Assembly: GCF_003606385.1 (NCBI RefSeq)
Contig: NZ_CP032514.1
Location: 2,728,001 to 2,792,000 of the forward strand
Length of the DNA: 64,000 nucleotides
Origin: Actinomyces lilanjuaniae
GTDB taxonomy: Bacteria; Actinomycetota; Actinomycetes; Actinomycetales; Actinomycetaceae
Direction: 5' to 3'
Shown: positions 49,041 to 58,356 of the stretch, piece after piece
How positions within the stretch are numbered: position 1 is the stretch's first letter
Layout of the letters: each line of letters begins with the position of its first letter
Notes under the pieces: generated by a model
Told to the model about the DNA's origin: nothing
Seen by the model: only the letters and a program-made list of their open reading frames with translations
Databases searched by the model: none
Translations under genes and position numbers: made by a program

Positions 49041-50372
49041 ATGACTACCACCACGACTTCTGCTACCCGAACCGGCCCTAACCCCTGGTGGGTGGGGATC
49101 GTCTCCGGCATGGCCTCCTACATCGACGCCTGCACGATCGTCTCAGCAGGTATCGCCTTTGCCATCTACCAGATGGCGCTGGGCCTGTCCGACCAGCAGG
49201 TTGGTGTGCTCTCCGGCACCCTGACCTTCTCCATCGCCCTGGGAGCCCTCAGTGGAGGCTGGCTGGGGGACCGCTTCGGGCGCAAGCACGTCTTCTCCGT
49301 CACCATGGTGATGATCGTGGTCGGTGCGGTCCTCCTCGTCGTGGCCCCCGGCTTCAGCCTGCTGCTGGTTGGGACCGTCCTGGCCGGGCTGGGGACCGGG
49401 GCGGACCTGCCGGTGTCTCTGGCCACCATCGCCGAGTCCGCCACTGACGACAACCGCGGCAAGATCATCCTCCTGTCCAACATCCTGTGGACAGTGGGCA
49501 TCATCGGGGCCATCACCACCTCCTCCGTGGTGGGCAACTGGGGCCGTACGGGCGCCCAGGTCATGTTCGCCCACGTCGGCGTGGTCGCTGCCGTCACCCT
49601 CCTGGGACGCCTGTCCCTCCCGGAGTCCACCACCTGGCTGGAGGCCCGGGCCGAGCGCCGGGCAGGCCAGGCCACCGTCCGGGCGCAGCGGTCCTCACTG
49701 ACCTCCCTGCTTACCGGCCCCTACGCCAAGCCCTTCTACGCGCTCATCATCTTCTACTCCCTTATCAACATCCCGGCCAATACCGGGGGGCAGTTCACCA
49801 CCTGGATCGCCGTCAACCTCGCTGACGTCGACGTCGCCCTCAACTCCCGGATCGCCCTGCTGACCATGCCGGCGATCATCCTGCTCGCGATCTGGTCCAT
49901 GCGGGTCATCGACACCCCCAGGCGCATGCCCTTCTTCTACGCCGGGGCGGCACTGTTCCTCACGTCGCTGCTCATCTATCCCGTCTTCGGATTCTCACTG
50001 GCCACCCTCGTGGCCTACCAGCTGGTCAACATGGCGGGCAGCGCCTTCGCCTTTGAGGGGATCATGAAGGTCTGGGCCAACGAGCGCTTCCCCACGCTGC
50101 TGCGCACCACCGCCCAGGGCACCGTCATCGCCGTCGCCCGCGTGGTCGCGGCCCTGGCGGCCTCGGTCACACCGGTGCTCCTGCGCTCCGAGCCCAGGCT
50201 CTTCTACCTGGGGCTGCTGGGTATCGCCGCCACCGGCTACGCCGTCGCCGTGTGGGCCTTCCACGGGCCGCAGCGCAACGAGTTCGCCGTCGAGGCCCAC
50301 GCCGAGGCCGACGTCGCCGCCGGGGAGGAGGCCGGTCTCGACTTCACCGTACCTGCTGAGCCCAGACGCTGA
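49041..50372 (+). CDS. MFS transporter, second of the rhamnose operon
   Basis: ATG 49041 follows AAAGGAG and gives 443 residues; the frame extends upstream into the MBL gene. Twelve helices, with GGWLGDRFGRKHVFSVTM between helices 2 and 3, and ADLPVSLATIAESATDDNRG after helix 4, the sugar-porter-like pattern. It is distinct in sequence from the transporter at 42807. It could carry rhamnosides or oligosaccharides, while the other takes rhamnose; direction and substrate are unproven. Confidence 0.85.
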   Translation: MTTTTTSATRTGPNPWWVGIVSGMASYIDACTIVSAGIAFAIYQMALGLSDQQVGVLSGTLTFSIALGALSGGWLGDRFGRKHVFSVTMVMIVVGAVLLVVAPGFSLLLVGTVLAGLGTGADLPVSLATIAESATDDNRGKIILLSNILWTVGIIGAITTSSVVGNWGRTGAQVMFAHVGVVAAVTLLGRLSLPESTTWLEARAERRAGQATVRAQRSSLTSLLTGPYAKPFYALIIFYSLINIPANTGGQFTTWIAVNLADVDVALNSRIALLTMPAIILLAIWSMRVIDTPRRMPFFYAGAALFLTSLLIYPVFGFSLATLVAYQLVNMAGSAFAFEGIMKVWANERFPTLLRTTAQGTVIAVARVVAALAASVTPVLLRSEPRLFYLGLLGIAATGYAVAVWAFHGPQRNEFAVEAHAEADVAAGEEAGLDFTVPAEPRR

Positions 50373-50665
50373 AAGAAGCCGTCGTGCGCACCGTAGAAAC
50401 CGTAGAACCAGTGCCTGCACCCCCCGACCACCGATTCCCCGGCTACCGAGACCAGCGCCCCCGCGCCCACCCGAGTGACCGTGGGCCACCAGCACGCCTC
50501 CACGGGAGTGGCCGTGACCCGCCCGGGCCTGACCAGCACCGAAGGAGCCGCTGGGAAGGAGCTCGACCACGCCAGGGCCCGGCCGACCTGGATAATGGCC
50601 TCTCCGGCCATGAGGAATGCCAGCGGAATCGGCTTGCGGTGAGGATTCGCCAGGCCCCGGCAGGC
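50373..50665 (+). pseudogene. Short region with possible GH78 N-terminal remnant
   Basis: From 50384 a frame reads VRTVETVEPVPAPPDHRFPG, and in a second frame APTRVTVGHQHASTGVAVTR, which loosely recalls the first strand region of GH78 rhamnosidases. Neither frame is long enough to be a gene and both stop before the convergent GH1 gene. It may be the stump of a deleted rhamnosidase; no terminator hairpin was found for the upstream operon. Confidence 0.25.
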
Positions 50666-51988
50666 TCAGTCCCCGCCCAGGCACGCCCCGTTTGTACGGG
50701 CGATCTCGCCGAGCACGTAGGCACTGGGCTTGGGCGTGCGCTCCTGGGTAGAGCGGTCCACCGCAATGATGCCGAACCTGGGGCCGTAGCCAAGGACCCA
50801 CTCGAAGTTGTCCATGGCCGACCAGCACATGTAGCCGCGCACGTCTACCCCCTCGGCAATCGCGGAGCCGACCTCGCCGATCGCGGTGCGCAGGAAGTCG
50901 ACCCGCTGGGTGTCGTCCTCCGTGTTCAACCCGTTCTCGGTTACGTAGATCGGCATCTGGAGCGCATCCCAGGCCTGACGCACCACCGCCCCGACGGCCC
51001 AGGGCCAGATCTCCTCACCACCCTGGTTGAGGGTGGCCCCCGGCTCCGGTGGTACCGGACCCTCGGGGCCGAGCACGGTGCGGTTGTAGGTCTGGAGGCC
51101 TACGAAGTCGTCGCCCTGGCTGGCACGCAGGTAGCGCAGGTTGTTCTCCTCGGTCACGCGCGCCACCTGCTCCTCACCGCCGGGTGCGGCGTGGAAGTCG
51201 GAGTTGGCCAGGGTCCACCCCACCTGCATCGCGGGCCTGACGGCCTTGATCGCCTCGACGGCGGCGCGGTGGGCCGCGAGCTTGACCTCGTAGGCCTCCT
51301 TGGTGGCACTGAGCTGGAATCCCGCCACCCTGTCCGGCGTCGTCCCCAGGGCCGCCGCAGCCCCCTCCCAGGTGGGGTTTCCGAGCCGCTGGGAGGGCTC
51401 GGTCTCGCACATGCCCATCTCCGCCAGGAGGACGGCGAGGTTGGGCTCGTTCATGGTGCAGACGATGTCGAACAGGTCCCCGAGCTCCTCGGTGACGTGG
51501 CGGCAGTAGCGGGCGAACAGGGCGGGAGTGCCGGTGTCCTCCCAGCCGCCGCGGGCGATGAGCCACTGGGGGGAGGTGAAGTGGTGGTAGGTCACCAGCG
51601 GGGTGAGCCCGTGCTCGTGGCAGGCGCGCAGCACGTCCCGATAGTGCTCCACGGCCACCGCCGAGAACTCCCCGGGAGCGGGCTCAATACGGCTCCACTC
51701 CAGGGAGAAGCGGTAAGCGTTGAGCCCCAGGGAGGCCAGCAGGGCGATGTCCTGGCGGTAACGGGTGAAGTGGTCGCAGGCGTCGCCGGAGGACTCGGTG
51801 TACATGGTGCCCGGCACGTGCTCGTAGAGCCAGACGTCGTTGTTGGTGTTGCCGCCCTCCACCTGGTGGGAGGCGGTGGCGGCGCCCCAGAGGAAGCCCT
51901 CGGGGAACGGGGTGGCTGACGAGATGCCGGGCACGGACAGCGGCAGGCTGGGTGCTGAGGAGGTAGCAAAGGGGTCGGTGTCAATCAT
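50666..51988 (-). CDS. GH1 beta-glucosidase-type glycosidase
   Basis: A 440-residue family 1 glycosidase with PEGFLWGAATASHQVEGG, the acid/base motif CTMNEPNLAVLL and the nucleophile motif PIYVTENGLNTEDD, ending with NFEWVLGYGPRFGIIAVD. It has no signal peptide, so it acts on imported di- or oligosaccharides. It is divergent from the GH78 gene and could remove glucose from rutinose-like or other rhamnosides that GH78 processes. Full length for the family. Confidence 0.93.
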   Translation of the reverse strand: MIDTDPFATSSAPSLPLSVPGISSATPFPEGFLWGAATASHQVEGGNTNNDVWLYEHVPGTMYTESSGDACDHFTRYRQDIALLASLGLNAYRFSLEWSRIEPAPGEFSAVAVEHYRDVLRACHEHGLTPLVTYHHFTSPQWLIARGGWEDTGTPALFARYCRHVTEELGDLFDIVCTMNEPNLAVLLAEMGMCETEPSQRLGNPTWEGAAAALGTTPDRVAGFQLSATKEAYEVKLAAHRAAVEAIKAVRPAMQVGWTLANSDFHAAPGGEEQVARVTEENNLRYLRASQGDDFVGLQTYNRTVLGPEGPVPPEPGATLNQGGEEIWPWAVGAVVRQAWDALQMPIYVTENGLNTEDDTQRVDFLRTAIGEVGSAIAEGVDVRGYMCWSAMDNFEWVLGYGPRFGIIAVDRSTQERTPKPSAYVLGEIARTNGACLGGD

Positions 51989-52246
51989 GGAGTGTCTCCT
52001 GTGGTGAGGACCGGGTCAGGTGAGGAAGAGGACGGGGAGCAGCCGGGAACGGAGGACAAGGTGACAGCCAGGGCGGGGACTGTCACGCCCAGCACCACTG
52101 GGCAGGGTATGGACCAGGGTAGCTGTGCCCTGCACGACCCTGGCCGCTTCTGCGCGCCTTCCCTCTGTTTCTCTCTGTCTACCCGCACCGTCTACCCGCA
52201 TCGTCTACCCGCTCCTCCGGAGCAGCAAGCCCTTCCTAGTCGGCTG

Positions 52247-52275
52247 TTGACGTGGAAGCCGGGAGCACCTACAGT
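52247..52275 (+). promoter_or_regulatory. Candidate promoter of GH78 gene
   Basis: TTGACG (52247-52252), a 17-base spacer and TACAGT (52270-52275), a strong sigma70-type match. Confidence 0.75.
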
Positions 52276-52276
52276 C

Positions 52277-52290
52277 ATGAAACGGTTCAA
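52277..52290. promoter_or_regulatory. LacI-type operator before GH78 gene
   Basis: ATGAAACGGTTCAA, with core TGAAAC/GGTTCA. It starts two bases after the -10 box, the same geometry as at 42634, so both promoters are probably controlled by the LacI protein at 41260-42267. Confidence 0.75.
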
Positions 52291-52310
52291 CGATGACCCT
52301 GGAGATCCTG

Positions 52311-55300
52311 ATGTCCACTGATCACATACCCGCGCACGACGACCTCCACCACCCCCACCACACCGGCCCGGCCCGCGCACCACAGAAGGTGACCCTGCTG
52401 GACGAGGGCGCCCCCCGACTCACCGACCCCGTGGGCGACCTGGCCGCGCCCATCAGGCTACGGGTCGACCACCACCGCCCGGACTACGAGGTCCTCGGCG
52501 GAACCGGACCGTCTCCGTCCCTGTCCTGGGAGGTCCCCACCGCCCCCTCCGGCTGGACGCAGGCCGTGGCCGAGGTCGAGGTGACCCGTACGTCCCCGCT
52601 CACGGTCCCGGTGCCCAAGACAGCCCCGTCCCAGACCTCCGCTGCCCCGGTTGACTCAGCCGACCCGCTTGAGCCAGCCAGCCCAGAAGACCCAGCCTCC
52701 CCGATCTCTACCTTCACGCTGCACGGCCCGACCTCCACTTTTGTCCCCTGGCCCGCCGCTCCCCTGTCCTCCCGCGAGCGCGCCACATGGCGGGTTCGCG
52801 TCGCCGGAGCCGATGGCGCCTTCTCTGCGTGGTCCGAGCCTGCCGTCGTCGAGACCGGCCTGCTCGACCGAGGTGACTGGACAGCCCGCCCCGTCAGCGC
52901 GCCCGGCAACCGGCGCGAGGACGCCGCCCCCGTCCTAGTGCGCCGCCTCGTGGTGCCGCAGCGGCCCGGTACCACCGGCACCACCACCGGTGCCCCTGCC
53001 TCAGCCCGCCTCCACGTCACCGCAGGCGGGGTCTACGAGGTCTTTGTCGACGGGACTCGGGTCGGCGCCCACGAGCTCGCCCCCGGGTGGACGGAGTACC
53101 GGGACCGACTCCTGGTCCAGACCTACGACGTCACCGGGCTGCTGCCCCCCGGAGAGCACGAGATCGCCGTCGTCCTGGGCAACGGCTGGTACCGCGGGCA
53201 CCTGACCTGGTACATGCGCGACCGCGTCTACGGGGAGGCCCTGTGGCTGCTGGCCCAGCTGGAGATCAGCGACGGCACCTCCACTACCGTCGTGGGCACC
53301 GACGCGGCCTGGACCTGGCGCCCCTCCAACGTCACCGCCAACGACCTCTACAACGGCCAGACCACCGACCTGCGCCTGCCCGCCCTGGGGGAGGTCGCCG
53401 CCGAGGCCCCGGTGGAGGTTCTGGACCTGCCCGAGGCAGACCTGGAGCCCACCATCCTGCCGCTGCCCACCGTGGTCGGCGAGCTCAGGCCTCAGCAGGT
53501 GATCACCACGCCGTCGGGCAGGAAGGTCCTGGACTTCGGCCAGAACCTCACCGGACACGTCCGCCTCACCGTTACCTCGGGTGAGCCCGGGACCACCATC
53601 ACCCTGCGCCACGCCGAGGTCATGGAGGACGGCGAGCTCGGCACCCGCCCGCTGAGGCGGGCCCAGTGCACCGACCGGGTCGTCCTCGCGGGTACCGCCA
53701 CCCCTGAGACCCCCGAGGTCTTCGCCCCGACCCTGACCCAGCACGGCTTCCGCTACGTCGAGGTAGAGGGCCTGGAGCCGACAAGGCGTGAGGACACCGG
53801 CAGCGCAGACCGCGCAGGCATCCCGGGCCAGGAAGGCACCTCGGGCCGTCAAGGGGCCGCTACCAGCACAGACCGTACGGACATGGTGCTCATGGAGGCT
53901 GCCACGGCCCGCGTGGTCTCAGCAGGTATGGAGCGCTCCGCCTGGTTCTCCTGCGACCAGGAGCTGGTCAACCGTCTGGTGGAGAACACGCGCTGGTCCA
54001 CCATCGGCAACTTCATTACCGTGCCTACTGACTGCCCGCAGCGCGACGAGCGCCTGGGGTGGACGGGTGACATCGCCGTCTTCGCGCCCACCGCCCTGTC
54101 CCTCTATGACGCGGGCGCCTTCCTGGCGTCCTGGTGCCGCGACCTGGTATCGGCCCAGGCTCCGGACGGCGCTGTGCCCGTCGTCGTCCCCGACGTACTG
54201 GACAGCCCTCAGCTCACCTGCGCCTGGGGCGACGCCGTCACCCTGGTGCCCTGGGCCATCTACGAGGCCACGGGCGACACGGGCGTTCTGAAGGCTGGTA
54301 TCGAGGCGATGGAGCGCTTTGTCGCGGGCGTGGCTGCCGCCGCAGGCCCCTCACGCCTGTGGCGCGGCGGCTTCCAGTTCGGCGACTGGCTCGACCCCGA
54401 CGCCCCGCCGCAGGAGCCTGCGGCTGCCAAGGCCGATCCCGACGTGGTGGCCACCGCCTACTTCGCCCGCTCCGCCCAGGTCGTCGCCCACGCCTACGAG
54501 GCCCTGGGGCGTCCCGAGGACGCCCAGCGCCTGGGTGCCCTGGCCGCCGAGGTGCGCCAGGCCTACCTGGACGCCTACGTCACCGCGAACGGGCTTATCG
54601 TCTCCGACTGCGCCACTGTCTATGCCCAGGCCCTGGCATGGGGGCTGCTGGACACACCTGAGCGCGTCCAGGGTGCTGGCGACCGCCTGGCCGACCTGGT
54701 CCGCGCCCGGGCTTTCAGGATCTCGACCGGCTTCGTAGGGACCCCGCTGGTACCTGCGGCTCTGGTGCAGGGCGGGCACCCCGGCGTGGCGGCACGCCTG
54801 ATCCTGGAGACAGGGTGCCCCTCATGGCTCTACCCAGTGACCATGGGGGCCACAACCACCTGGGAGCGCTGGGACTCCATGCTGCCCGACGGCTCGGTCA
54901 ACCCCGGGGAGATGACCAGCTTCAACCACTACGCCCTGGGGGCCGTGACCCAGTGGCTGGTGAGCGACCTGGCGGGTCTGGAGGTAGTCGCGCCCGGGGG
55001 CGGGCGGCTTCGGGTGGCCCCGAAGGTCGGTCACGGGTTCTCCTCGGCGAGCGTGGTCCGTCGCCTCCCAGGCGGGACGGCGCGCGCCTCCTGGCGGAGC
55101 GACGCCGGACGGCTGCACGTACGCGTCCAGGTTCCGGTCGGAGCGCAGGCCGAGCTGGTGCTGCCGGGAGCCGAGGCTGAGACCGTGGGGCACGGCCTGC
55201 ACGAGCGTGTGGTCACGCTGCCCGCGAGCCACGCTGGCTCCGACGCCGCGAGCCGGGCCGTCCGGACGGTCCGTGACCTCGTGGACGACCCCCGTGCCTG

Positions 55301-55505
55301 GCAGCGTCTTGCCGACGCGGCCACGCAGGCGGGGCACCCGATGTACGCCCAGGACGCGCCGGTCCAGCTCGCCTCCCTGCTCAGGCGCGAGCTGGACCGG
55401 CCGGTGTCGGTGGTGGCGCAGGCCGCCACCGTGTACGGCTTCGTCCCCGGTATGGAGGCCACGAGGAAGGCCCTGTCCGAGGTCGTGGAGGGCCTGGCTC
55501 CCTAG
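52311..55505 (+). CDS. GH78 alpha-L-rhamnosidase
   Basis: ATG 52311 is preceded by GGAG and leaves a short leader after the predicted start site; an in-frame ATG at 52293 overlaps the operator and is less likely. The 1,064-residue product has N-terminal beta domains (RLRVDHHRPDYEVLGG), a carbohydrate-binding-like module with AARLHVTAGG-type strands (about 230-310), and the (alpha/alpha)6 catalytic barrel with STIGNFITVPTDCPQRDERL and GWTGDIAVFAPTALSLYDAG, where the acidic catalytic residues lie. No signal peptide is seen, so the enzyme is probably intracellular. It frees L-rhamnose for the RhaI-RhaB-RhaD route. Confidence 0.93.
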   Translation: MSTDHIPAHDDLHHPHHTGPARAPQKVTLLDEGAPRLTDPVGDLAAPIRLRVDHHRPDYEVLGGTGPSPSLSWEVPTAPSGWTQAVAEVEVTRTSPLTVPVPKTAPSQTSAAPVDSADPLEPASPEDPASPISTFTLHGPTSTFVPWPAAPLSSRERATWRVRVAGADGAFSAWSEPAVVETGLLDRGDWTARPVSAPGNRREDAAPVLVRRLVVPQRPGTTGTTTGAPASARLHVTAGGVYEVFVDGTRVGAHELAPGWTEYRDRLLVQTYDVTGLLPPGEHEIAVVLGNGWYRGHLTWYMRDRVYGEALWLLAQLEISDGTSTTVVGTDAAWTWRPSNVTANDLYNGQTTDLRLPALGEVAAEAPVEVLDLPEADLEPTILPLPTVVGELRPQQVITTPSGRKVLDFGQNLTGHVRLTVTSGEPGTTITLRHAEVMEDGELGTRPLRRAQCTDRVVLAGTATPETPEVFAPTLTQHGFRYVEVEGLEPTRREDTGSADRAGIPGQEGTSGRQGAATSTDRTDMVLMEAATARVVSAGMERSAWFSCDQELVNRLVENTRWSTIGNFITVPTDCPQRDERLGWTGDIAVFAPTALSLYDAGAFLASWCRDLVSAQAPDGAVPVVVPDVLDSPQLTCAWGDAVTLVPWAIYEATGDTGVLKAGIEAMERFVAGVAAAAGPSRLWRGGFQFGDWLDPDAPPQEPAAAKADPDVVATAYFARSAQVVAHAYEALGRPEDAQRLGALAAEVRQAYLDAYVTANGLIVSDCATVYAQALAWGLLDTPERVQGAGDRLADLVRARAFRISTGFVGTPLVPAALVQGGHPGVAARLILETGCPSWLYPVTMGATTTWERWDSMLPDGSVNPGEMTSFNHYALGAVTQWLVSDLAGLEVVAPGGGRLRVAPKVGHGFSSASVVRRLPGGTARASWRSDAGRLHVRVQVPVGAQAELVLPGAEAETVGHGLHERVVTLPASHAGSDAASRAVRTVRDLVDDPRAWQRLADAATQAGHPMYAQDAPVQLASLLRRELDRPVSVVAQAATVYGFVPGMEATRKALSEVVEGLAP

Positions 55506-55746
55506 CCAGCCGTACTTCCCAGGAGTTTTTCAGACAGCGGTCGTGGCTCCTTTCAGGGTGGCAGGGTTACATAGTTCTTGCCGCCGGACGGAACCGGCCC
55601 CGAGGGTTGGGGAGCCCTGAGACGGGTCGTCTTCCGAGGAGTTGCCGGGTCTTAGGGAGCCCGCGTGACGCCGCTCTGGCGAAGGAGGCGGCCACCTCCC
55701 CGGGTGCATGGGAGCCCGGGAGCGGGAAGGCCCCTCGTGAGGCTTG

Positions 55747-55788
55747 GGCCCGTGTGCCCGGCGCCCTTCGGTGCCGGGCACACGGGCC
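55747..55788. terminator. Hairpin terminator with 16-base perfect arms
   Basis: GGCCCGTGTGCCCGGC, a ten-base loop and the exact complement, located 240 bases after the GH78 stop. Confidence 0.65.
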
Positions 55789-55962
55789 AAGTCATGTTCT
55801 GCGCGGGGAAGACGAACCGACGGATTCGCGGCCCCTCGGAGCATGCGTGTCGGCACAGCCCAGCTTAGAGGCAGAGCCGTATCTCCCAGGGCGCGGACAG
55901 AGGCAGACAGCACGTCCTCCTCGCCCCGAACCTCAACCCAGCACGTAAGGTCCCGTCCCAGC

Positions 55963-55998
55963 CAGACCAGCCGATAAAACCAGACCAGCCGATAAAAC
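55963..55998. repeat. Exact tandem duplication of an 18-mer
   Basis: CAGACCAGCCGATAAAAC occurs twice back to back with no difference. The unit is more AT-rich than the surroundings. Confidence 0.7.
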
Positions 55999-56281
55999 TT
56001 GTGCATGCGCACCGTTGCGTAAAGACAGCCGACCTGCCCATAACGGCCATACATGTCCTACCCCGACGGGCCGGGAACCGGGAACTTTGTACCGCTACGG
56101 TGGAGGCACCGGCAGACACAGCTGCGCCACAGGCTGGAGCCCTTCCAGCGCAAGCGCCTAGCGCACGTCCTTTAGCGCAGGTCCTGGCGAGCCACGGACC
56201 ACGGCAGCAGCACTGGCAACCACTGGCAGCAGGGTCACAGACCTTGCTGCTGTACCGACCCTCTGAGTCGGCAACCTCGTC

Positions 56282-56854
56282 TCAGACCTTCCAGGAGATG
56301 CCGCTGACGAAGGTGAGGAAGTCCTTCTCGGCAGCGGAGGCAGCGGCGTCGGCTGAGGTCCCGGTGCGCTGGACCAAGACGACGACGCTGCGGCCCTCGC
56401 GTGTAGCCATGGCTGCCCGTACCGCGACGTGCTGGCCATCGGTCTGCGTGGTGCCGGTGTAGACCTGGGCGTCCTCGCCATCGACGTCCACTGCGCCCGA
56501 GCTCGTGACGTCCGACTCCCCGAGGTCCGTGGCGGCAGCGATCTCAGAGACAGCCTGGTCCTCGCTCGGCTCACCGGCCCCCAGGTCGATGACGCCGCTG
56601 CCAGCCAGGTCGTCGTCCGGGTCCACGAAGATGATGCTGTAGCCCTCCTGGGAGTTGTCCTGCGTCCCCTCGGGCTGGGTGAGACTGACCAGGTCCTCCA
56701 GGGCGACGTCCGCAGCGGCGCCTTCCGAGGATGACACCTCGGCCGAGGCGCCCGGAACGGAGGGGTCTGCGCCTGCCGAGTCCTCCGCAGTGGAGGCACA
56801 GGCCGTCAGCGGCAGGAGCAGAACAGCCGTGAGCACCAGGAACCGGGTTTTCAT
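56282..56854 (-). CDS. Lipoprotein of unknown function
   Basis: ATG 56854 has AAAGGACC upstream; the open frame starts earlier but the signal peptide fixes this start. The 190-residue protein begins MKTRFLVLTAVLLLPLTAC with lipobox LTAC, followed by a Ser/Ala/Glu linker and a domain with GYSIIFVDPDDDLAGSGVID and GRSVVVLVQRTGTSADAAAS. The size and linker resemble the lipoprotein at 23255-23983. It should sit on the outer face of the membrane. Function unknown. Confidence 0.75.
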   Translation of the reverse strand: MKTRFLVLTAVLLLPLTACASTAEDSAGADPSVPGASAEVSSSEGAAADVALEDLVSLTQPEGTQDNSQEGYSIIFVDPDDDLAGSGVIDLGAGEPSEDQAVSEIAAATDLGESDVTSSGAVDVDGEDAQVYTGTTQTDGQHVAVRAAMATREGRSVVVLVQRTGTSADAAASAAEKDFLTFVSGISWKV

Positions 56855-57020
56855 GCAGGTCCTTTCGTTATCGGGTACCGGGCCACAGTCTAACCGGTCC
56901 ACCACGCCAGGAGCCTCGGCTCGTGCGAGCACCACCTTCCACCGCTCCGGCCACCCCCGCACCACCCTACGAGCACCCCGAATCGGGAAGGAACTTCCCA
57001 TACAAGGAACTAGCGCTATT

Positions 57021-58355
57021 ATGGGTCCTATGCTGCTCGCCTTCTCGGTTGCTAACTACCGAACCTTCCGTGACGAGGTCACCCTCGACCTCACCCGTCG
57101 CAGCCTGCGCACGCTCACTCCCAGGGACGGGGAGACGTGGGAGGAGCTGACCTGGCGGGTCGCGGCCGTCTACGGCGCCAACGCCTCGGGCAAGTCCACC
57201 CTGTTGGATGCGCTCCGCTCCCTCTACCTGGCGGTTGAGGGGAGCCGCGGTGTCCTCCACCAGCCCTACCTGCTGGACGAGCAGCACCCCGTTGCCCCGA
57301 CCACCTACACCCTCGACTTCACCCGAGGGTCCCAGCGCTACAGGTACTTCGTAGAGGCCCACGGCTGGGGCATCGCCCACGAGGAGCTGTGGGAGGCTGA
57401 GAGGCGATGGAAGAGACTCTTCCTGCGCACCCAGGACCGTGACGACCCAGAGCCCACAGTTGTCCCCGGGCCGTCCCTGAGGGGGGCCACGGCCGAGGTC
57501 CGCCGTATCACCACGTCTAAGGACCTGTTCCTGGCGCTCGCGCTGCGCTACCGCCACGCCTCCCTGGCGCCGGTCGCCCGCTCCCTGAGGTCCATACGCC
57601 CCATCCAGCACACCGACATCGAGCGCGACGCACGCCTCAGCTGGCTGACAGAGCACCTGGCCGAGGAGACGGCGGGCGCCACACAGTGGCACGACGTTGT
57701 TGATGCTGTCGCCCACAGCGCAGACCTGGGCATCCTGCGCGTCGAACTGGAGGAGCGGGACATCCCTCACGAGCTGCTCGCAAGGATCAGGCTCCTGTTC
57801 ACCTCTGACGACGAGGAGCCACCGGAGATCCCCGACGAGCTGCTGCGCCAACTCCAGCACTCCCTCGTCTTCGTGCACCGTGGTACCGATGGCAAGGAGT
57901 ACAGGCTGCCCCTGGAGGCCCAGAGCCAGGGCACGCTCACCTGGCTGGCCACTATGGGGCCGGCCGCCGACGCCCTGAGCCACGGCCACCTTCTCCTCGT
58001 CGATGAGCTGGACGCAAGCCTGCACCCGACGGCCGTCGCGTCCCTCGTCGAGCTGTTCAAGGACACCGACCTCAACCGCCACGGCGCCCAACTGGTGTTC
58101 ACCACCCATGACGCCAGCCTGCTGGGCAACTCCCCCACACAACCGCTGGAGCGCGGTGAGGTGTGGCTGTGCGAGAAGGACGATGACGGCAGCGCTGACC
58201 TGTACTCCGTCGCCGACTTCACCGGTCCCCGCCAAGGCACCAACAAGGAACGACAGTACCTAGCTGGCGCCTTTGGCGCCGTGCCTCGAGTAGACACCTC
58301 CAGCCTTCGACATGCCCTCACAGCGCCCTCGCTCTACCGGGAGGTCGAGGGCTGA
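57021..58355 (+). CDS. AAA-family ATPase (AAA_15/RloA-like), putative phage-defence component
   Basis: ATG 57021 (or 57030) gives about 444 residues. It opens MLLAFSVANYRTFRDEVTLD, the usual SMC-like N-terminus of COG1106 ATPases, with Walker A AAVYGANASGKSTLLDALRS, a signature-like LPLEAQSQGTLTWLATMGPA and Walker B HGHLLLVDELDASLHPT followed by the switch QLVFTTHDASLLGN. These ATPases pair with a small RloB/TOPRIM-like protein, as in RloAB and AbiL-type abortive infection modules. The next gene, two bases downstream, encodes exactly such a partner. Confidence 0.85.
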   Translation: MGPMLLAFSVANYRTFRDEVTLDLTRRSLRTLTPRDGETWEELTWRVAAVYGANASGKSTLLDALRSLYLAVEGSRGVLHQPYLLDEQHPVAPTTYTLDFTRGSQRYRYFVEAHGWGIAHEELWEAERRWKRLFLRTQDRDDPEPTVVPGPSLRGATAEVRRITTSKDLFLALALRYRHASLAPVARSLRSIRPIQHTDIERDARLSWLTEHLAEETAGATQWHDVVDAVAHSADLGILRVELEERDIPHELLARIRLLFTSDDEEPPEIPDELLRQLQHSLVFVHRGTDGKEYRLPLEAQSQGTLTWLATMGPAADALSHGHLLLVDELDASLHPTAVASLVELFKDTDLNRHGAQLVFTTHDASLLGNSPTQPLERGEVWLCEKDDDGSADLYSVADFTGPRQGTNKERQYLAGAFGAVPRVDTSSLRHALTAPSLYREVEG

Positions 58356-58356
58356 C

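Larger units (their letters stand above)
51989..52310. promoter_or_regulatory. Divergent GH1/GH78 control region
   Basis: About 320 bases. The right end holds a clear rightward promoter and operator (separate entries). For the leftward GH1 gene I found no convincing promoter and no second operator. The middle is GC-rich with no gene. Confidence 0.5.
55506..56281. other. Intergenic stretch with terminator and 18-base tandem repeat
   Basis: No supported gene in about 775 bases. It contains a strong hairpin (55747-55788) between the convergent GH78 and lipoprotein genes and an exact tandem duplication of 18 bases (55963-55998). Small open frames here lack recognisable protein features. Confidence 0.55.

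Noticed and set aside
50384..51919. 511-codon rightward frame opposite GH1
   Set aside because: Beyond the first 100 codons it is the complement of a complete GH1 gene. Only the first part was kept as a doubtful remnant.
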